From Rhizobium sp. (GTDB lineage Bacteria; Pseudomonadota; Alphaproteobacteria; Rhizobiales; Rhizobiaceae): DNA of 8,033 nucleotides. The notes beneath the pieces were generated by a model that saw only the letters and a list, made by a program, of their open reading frames with translations, was not told the DNA's origin and made no database searches. Of this stretch, positions 4,783 to 8,033 are shown in pieces (the stretch's first letter is position 1; every line of letters begins with the position of its first letter). The position numbers and the translations under genes are program-made. The DNA is taken from contig DNPN01000157.1 of assembly GCA_003501385.1 (NCBI GenBank), positions 1 through 8,033 on the forward strand. The letters run 5' to 3'.

Positions 4783-7125
4783 ATGCCCGATCTTCTGCTT
4801 GAACTCCGCTCCGAAGAAATCCCTGCACGTATGCAAAGAAAAGCAGCTGGTGATTTGAAAAAGCTCGTCACCGATGCGCTGGTGGATGCAGGCCTGACCT
4901 ATGAAGGTGCGCGGGAATATTGGACGCCCCGCCGCCTGACGCTGGATATTCGAGGTCTTAACCCCCGCTCTGCCGATGTGAAGGAAGAGAAGAAGGGGCC
5001 AAGTGTGAGCGCACCGGAAAAGGCGATTGAAGGCTTTTTGCGCGGCGCTGGGCTGGATTCTATTGATCAAGCCGTGGTCAAAACCGACCCGAAAAAGGGT
5101 GATTTTTACGTCGCCTATATCGATAAGCCGGGCCGCAGCGCGGAAGAGATCATCACCGATGTGATGCCGGGCATTATCCGCAGTTTCCCATGGCCAAAAT
5201 CCATGCGCTCTGGTGCTGCGTCCATGCCGAAAGGCTCGCGCTATGGCGGCATTGAGGGCAAGGGGTCCGAGAGCCTGCGTTGGGTGCGCCCGCTGCAATC
5301 CATCGTCTGCACCTTTGGCTCGGAACATGATGAAGTGGCGGTGATTCCGTTCGAGATCGACGGTATTGTTGCCTCCAACATCACCTACGGCCACCGTTTC
5401 CATGCGCCAGAAGCCATCACCGTCAAGCGCTTTGATGATTATGCCGCAAGCCTTGCCAAGGCCAATGTTGTACTGGACGCCGAGCGCCGCAAGGATATCA
5501 TCCTGCACGACGCCCGCGACATCGCCTTTGCCAATGGTTTGGAGCTGGTGGAAGACGAGGGCCTGCTGGAAGAAGTCTCCGGTCTGGTGGAATATCCGCA
5601 AGTGCTGCTCGGCACGTTTGAGGCTGATTATCTGTCGATTCCGGCCGAAATCATCCGCCTGACCATCAAGACCAACCAGAAGTGTTTTGTCTGCCGCCCG
5701 GTTGGTGAGGCAGAAAAGCTGTCTAACCATTTCATCCTGATTTCCAACATCGTCGCCCATGATGGCGGTGCGGAAATCATGCATGGCAACGGCAAGGTCG
5801 TGCGCGCCCGCCTGTCCGACGCCCTGCATTTCTGGAAGCGCGACCAGGGCAATCTACCGGATCTGGAAACGCTGGAAGCTTCTGCGGACGAGTTCAATCT
5901 TGATCTTGGAAAACCGCTTGATCAACGTATGGCTAAGTTAGATTCGCTGAACGTGACATTCCATGCCAAGCTTGGCAGTCAGGGTGAACGAGTTTCGCGC
6001 ATCCGTTCACTGGCAGAGGTATTGGCTCCTATAGTTGGTGCTGAAGAAGCTCTGGTTGATCGTGCTGTTGTTCTGGCAAAAGCTGATCTTCGCACAGAAG
6101 TGGTCGGTGAGTTTCCGGAATTGCAAGGCCTGATGGGCCGCAAATATGCGACTTTGCAAGGCGAACACGAAAGCGTCGCCGCGGCCATTGAGGATCATTA
6201 CAAGCCGCAAGGCCCATCCGACCGCCTACCATCGGACAAGGTGGCAATCACCGTGGCGCTGGCCGATAAGCTGGATACGCTGGTTGGCTTCTGGGCGATT
6301 GATGAGAAGCCGACTGGCTCGAAAGACCCGTTTGCTCTGCGTCGTGCGGCGTTGGGTATTGTACGGGTGTTGCTTGAGAAGAATGTTAGGTTAGGCTTGT
6401 TGCGGCTCACGCCATACAGCTTCGCTAATCTTTATACCTCTTGGCAATTCGGAAGCGCGAATTCTTTGCTTGAGCAGGCGCAACGGTTGGTCAAGCTTGG
6501 TTTGATTTCCGAGGATAAGTTCCAAGAAATCAAGGGTCAACTAATTGGAACTTCTGGAGCTGAAGCACTTATCGAGGCGATGGGGCCTGTCGCCTGGGAT
6601 AAGTCTTTAGACCTCCTTGCCTTCTTCCACGACCGCCTGAAAGTCTACCTGCGCGACCAAGGTGCCCGCCACGACATCATTGATGCCGTGCTGACACCTA
6701 AAGCCGATGATCTGCTGATGGTCGCCCGCCGCGCGGAAGCCCTCACCGCCTTCATCACTTCGGAAGATGGCAAGAACCTGCTGGCAGGCACCAAGCGCGC
6801 CACCCAGCTTTTGGCTGCGGAAGAAAAGAAGGGCACGGTTGTGGCCGATGGCGTTTCCGACGCGCTGTTGAAGCTGGATGCGGAAAAGGCGCTGTTTGCG
6901 GCTGTCACCGAGGCCACCAAGGCTGCAAGCGAGGCTGTGGCCAAGGAAGATTTCCGCTCTGCCATGCAGGCACTATCCACCTTGCGTGCGCCCGTGGATA
7001 AATTCTTCGAAGACGTGCTGGTGAATGACGACGATAACGCCATCCGCGCCAATCGTTTGGCACTGTTGAAGGCCATTCGTGAAGCCACCGCAACGGTTGC
7101 GGATTTCTCCAAGATTGCGGGTTAA
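4783..7125 (+). CDS. glyS: Glycyl-tRNA synthetase beta subunit with an internal insertion
   Basis: GlyS is the beta subunit that binds tRNA-Gly and works with GlyQ in the alpha2beta2 synthetase. The 780-residue product has the family order: LLLELRSEEIPARM (4-17), FPWPKSMR (135-142), LRWVRPLQS (165-173), KTNQKCFV (296-303), the HD-like region with GEFPELQGLMGRKYA (442-456), LADKLDTLVG (493-502) and KDPFALRRAALG (514-525), then a C-terminal anticodon-binding part from about residue 610. It is about 90 residues longer than E. coli GlyS (689). Much of the excess is a segment near residues 541-608, and a stretch after PWPKSMR (143-164) is also longer than in E. coli. ATG 4783 starts directly at the conserved N-terminus, with only a weak upstream AAAG; an in-frame TTG at 4738 adds an unconserved tail. 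A strong hairpin follows the stop. Confidence 0.96.
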   Translation: MPDLLLELRSEEIPARMQRKAAGDLKKLVTDALVDAGLTYEGAREYWTPRRLTLDIRGLNPRSADVKEEKKGPSVSAPEKAIEGFLRGAGLDSIDQAVVKTDPKKGDFYVAYIDKPGRSAEEIITDVMPGIIRSFPWPKSMRSGAASMPKGSRYGGIEGKGSESLRWVRPLQSIVCTFGSEHDEVAVIPFEIDGIVASNITYGHRFHAPEAITVKRFDDYAASLAKANVVLDAERRKDIILHDARDIAFANGLELVEDEGLLEEVSGLVEYPQVLLGTFEADYLSIPAEIIRLTIKTNQKCFVCRPVGEAEKLSNHFILISNIVAHDGGAEIMHGNGKVVRARLSDALHFWKRDQGNLPDLETLEASADEFNLDLGKPLDQRMAKLDSLNVTFHAKLGSQGERVSRIRSLAEVLAPIVGAEEALVDRAVVLAKADLRTEVVGEFPELQGLMGRKYATLQGEHESVAAAIEDHYKPQGPSDRLPSDKVAITVALADKLDTLVGFWAIDEKPTGSKDPFALRRAALGIVRVLLEKNVRLGLLRLTPYSFANLYTSWQFGSANSLLEQAQRLVKLGLISEDKFQEIKGQLIGTSGAEALIEAMGPVAWDKSLDLLAFFHDRLKVYLRDQGARHDIIDAVLTPKADDLLMVARRAEALTAFITSEDGKNLLAGTKRATQLLAAEEKKGTVVADGVSDALLKLDAEKALFAAVTEATKAASEAVAKEDFRSAMQALSTLRAPVDKFFEDVLVNDDDNAIRANRLALLKAIREATATVADFSKIAG
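5881..6120 (+). other. Lower-GC patch inside glyS
   Basis: Over these 240 bases I count 119 G or C (26, 33, 29 and 31 per 60-base row), about 50 percent, below most of the rest of the gene. Codons are richer in A/T at third positions, including TTA, GTT, GCT and CTT. The encoded protein (residues 367-446) still looks like an ordinary GlyS. Recombination with a divergent glyS allele is one explanation; relaxed codon choice is another. Confidence 0.5.
6403..6606 (+). other. In-frame insertion segment within glyS (residues about 541-608)
   Basis: Between the conserved ALGIVRVLLEKNVRL (523-537) and LDLLAFFHDRLKVYLRDQG (from 609), the protein contains about 65 residues I do not recognise from GlyS proteins. 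There are no stops and the frame is kept. GC counts for the 60-base rows at 6421, 6481 and 6541 are 28, 26 and 33, below flanking rows such as 34 at 6661. Rare-looking codons cluster here and just before (AGG, TTA, CTA, GGA). An 8-bp inverted repeat (6502-6509 with 6526-6533) lies inside but is probably incidental. The stretch LLEQAQRLVKLG...EDKFQEIKGQL looks helical. It falls at the junction of the HD-like and anticodon-binding domains. Confidence 0.6.
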
Positions 7126-7130
7126 ACGGG

Positions 7131-7162
7131 CACCGGGCCAAGCAGTGGTGCTTGGCCCGGTG
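7131..7162 (+). terminator. Strong hairpin after glyS, probable terminator
   Basis: CACCGGGCCAAGCA (7131-7144) and TGCTTGGCCCGGTG (7149-7162) form a perfect 14-bp GC-rich stem with a 4-nt loop GTGG, beginning five bases after the glyS stop. The following bases TGTCGTTG hold no proper T run, so factor-independent termination may be incomplete. It marks the boundary between the glyQ-glyS block and the toxin-antitoxin pair. Confidence 0.75.
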
Positions 7163-7167
7163 TGTCG

Positions 7168-7196
7168 TTGCAGTTCTCGCTCGACTATCTTATATT
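7168..7196 (+). promoter_or_regulatory. Candidate promoter of the toxin-antitoxin pair
   Basis: TTGCAG (7168-7173) and TATATT (7191-7196) are separated by 17 bases. The -10 matches five of six consensus positions; the -35 matches only the TTG. It lies after the glyS hairpin and 25 bases before the antitoxin start, which fits independent transcription. I did not find a clear palindromic operator for autoregulation. Confidence 0.45.
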
Positions 7197-7221
7197 TCAA
7201 ACGGTGTATGAGGTCGGTGTG

Positions 7222-7461
7222 ATGACAAAACCTGTTGAAATAGCGCTCAGTGATCAGTCCGGCACTTTCATTGATCGGCAGATTGAAAGTGGCCGTTACG
7301 CCTCCGTACAGGATGTGGTCGAGGCAGGGTTGCGCTTGCTGGAACAGGAGCAAGGCAAGCTCAATGCCCTGCGACAGGCGTTGAGCGACGGTGAAAAAAG
7401 CGGACCTGCGCGTGTCGTGGACCGGCACGCTTTTATACGCTCCTTGCGCAATCCGGTCTGA
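7222..7461 (+). CDS. ParD-type ribbon-helix-helix antitoxin
   Basis: This 79-residue protein looks like the antitoxin of a ParDE pair: it should dimerise through an N-terminal ribbon-helix-helix, bind its own promoter, and neutralise the toxin with its C-terminal tail. The N-terminal strand PVEIALSDQ (4-12) is followed by ESGRYASVQDVVEAGLRLLE (22-41), the typical S-G-R-Y-x-S...VV-x-A-L pattern. The tail includes LRQALSDGEKSG (50-61) and a later DRHAFIRSLR (67-76), as in toxin-wrapping ParD tails. ATG 7222 has GAGG (7210-7213) eight bases upstream. An in-frame GTG at 7162 would start inside the terminator stem and is unlikely. The stop lies four bases before the toxin start. Family membership is by pattern only. 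Confidence 0.9.
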   Translation: MTKPVEIALSDQSGTFIDRQIESGRYASVQDVVEAGLRLLEQEQGKLNALRQALSDGEKSGPARVVDRHAFIRSLRNPV

Positions 7462-7465
7462 TCCG

Positions 7466-7765
7466 GTGTCAGTTTATCGTCTTCGCCCTGCCACTGAACA
7501 GGATCTCCGTGATATTTGGGATTATGGCGTTCTGCGATGGTCGGAAACCCAAGCAGAATCCTATCTCCAGCAATTGTTTGACAGGTTTGAAGAGATTGCA
7601 GCCTTTCCCGCAGCGGGGGAGGACGTATCATGGATCAGGCCGCAGTATCGCCGCCGTCGCGCCGGGGTGCATGTGATTTTCTATCAAATTTTTGATCAGG
7701 ATACCGTTGATATTGTTCGTGTTTTGCATCAGCGCATGGATGTGGAGCGTCAACTTGGCCAATAA
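7466..7765 (+). CDS. ParE/RelE-superfamily toxin
   Basis: The 99-residue product resembles ParE-type toxins, many of which inhibit DNA gyrase; the actual target cannot be read here. Recognisable parts are YRLRPATEQDLRDIWDYG (4-21), W25 and the AESYL helix (30-34), FPAAGEDVSWIRPQYRRRRAG (47-67), HVIFYQI (69-75) and the C-terminal VDIVRVLHQRMDVERQL (81-97). The GTG at 7466 gives the normal family length and directly precedes the first conserved strand. An earlier in-frame TTG-, GTG- or ATG-like start would overlap the antitoxin and add an unconserved tail. It follows the antitoxin by four bases, so translation is probably coupled, and the GTG with no clear ribosome-binding site of its own suits low toxin output. 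The gene looks intact. Confidence 0.9.
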   Translation: MSVYRLRPATEQDLRDIWDYGVLRWSETQAESYLQQLFDRFEEIAAFPAAGEDVSWIRPQYRRRRAGVHVIFYQIFDQDTVDIVRVLHQRMDVERQLGQ

Positions 7766-7770
7766 TTTGA

Positions 7771-8033
7771 ATGGATAAAATCCTGATCAGTGCCTGTCTC
7801 ATGGGCCGCCCGGTGCGCTATGATGGCAAAGGCAAACCGCTGCACCATGCCGCCATTGTGCGCTGGCAAGAGGAGGGGCGGCTGGTGGTGTTTTGCCCGG
7901 AACAGGCTGGCGGCCTGCCAACCCCACGCCCGCCCGCAGAAATCGAAAACGGCGGCTCAGGTGACGATGTGCTGCAAGGCCATGCCCGCGTGCTGGAAGT
8001 CACGGGTGGCGATGTCACGGATCAATTTATCGC
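7771..8033 (+). CDS. DUF523 family protein, 5' part only
   Basis: The first 87 codons are present and the frame runs off the window with no stop. SACLMGRPVRYDGKG (7-21) and VVFCPEQAGGLPTPRPPAEI (39-58) are the two hallmark stretches of DUF523, including the conserved C9 and C42-P-E. The family is widespread in bacteria and I know of no firmly established biochemical role; the paired cysteines suggest metal binding or redox chemistry, which is inference. Many members have S-A-C-L-L-G-x-x-C-R-Y-D-G, whereas here the residue before R-Y-D-G is valine, so that cysteine is missing. ATG 7771 is five bases after the toxin stop with no strong ribosome-binding site, so translation may depend on coupling to the toxin gene. 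Confidence 0.88.
   Translation, partial: MDKILISACLMGRPVRYDGKGKPLHHAAIVRWQEEGRLVVFCPEQAGGLPTPRPPAEIENGGSGDDVLQGHARVLEVTGGDVTDQFI

Noticed and set aside
6403..6606. Intein, frameshift pair or palindromic in-frame element as explanation of the GlyS insertion
   Set aside because: The segment is too short for an intein and lacks its splice motifs, the frame is continuous with conserved sequence on both sides, and the only internal inverted repeat is 8 bp.
1..8033. CRISPR array, insertion sequence, tRNA or rRNA gene
   Set aside because: No regularly spaced repeats, transposase-like protein, cloverleaf-like sequence or rRNA-like sequence was found on reading through the window.

Overview
The window looks like a chromosomal segment from a member of the Rhizobiaceae (Agrobacterium / Allorhizobium / Rhizobium type). 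Three things suggest this. The GlyQ and GlyS proteins read like rhizobial homologues. The first gene is an HWE-type histidine kinase, a family concentrated in alphaproteobacteria. The spacers carry palindromic repeats with the AAAAGTG...CGGTTTT core that I remember from rhizobial intergenic regions. All genes are on the + strand and base composition is moderately GC-rich.

Layout. Positions 1-84 hold a palindromic repeat read on the - strand and cut by the window edge, followed by a small hairpin. A PAS + HWE sensor histidine kinase lies at 197-1426. The next spacer holds a second repeat of the same architecture (1522-1628), which ends 19 bases before glyQ (1648-2604, glycyl-tRNA synthetase alpha). 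Then come a multi-pass membrane protein resembling DUF4328 (2642-3340), an EPSP synthase gene aroA (3428-4714) and glyS (4783-7125, glycyl-tRNA synthetase beta). A strong 14-bp hairpin (7131-7162) closes the glyQ-glyS block. Behind it is a compact ParD/ParE-type toxin-antitoxin pair (7222-7461 and 7466-7765), and then the first 87 codons of a DUF523 protein (7771 to the window end).

How the genes fit together. GlyQ and GlyS form the alpha2beta2 glycyl-tRNA synthetase, but their genes are separated by about 2.2 kb holding two genes with no evident link to translation. The EPSP synthase serves the shikimate pathway and is not of the CP4-like class II type I would expect in rhizobia, so it may be a second, acquired copy. 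The toxin-antitoxin pair has its own promoter-like sequence and sits behind the glyS hairpin like a self-contained insert. DUF523 begins five bases after the toxin stop and may be read from the same transcript.

Most interesting observations. (1) The two repeat elements share an 11-nt GTG-N5-CGG loop closed by AAAA/TTTT, while their outer stems differ completely yet still pair; each also seems to be a two-hairpin unit with arms able to swap partners. (2) GlyS carries an in-frame segment of about 65 residues, of lower GC and atypical codon use, at the junction of the HD-like and anticodon-binding domains. A second low-GC patch lies upstream in the same gene. (3) The EPSP synthase has an unusual active-site loop. 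No CRISPR array, phage, insertion sequence, tRNA or rRNA gene is visible.
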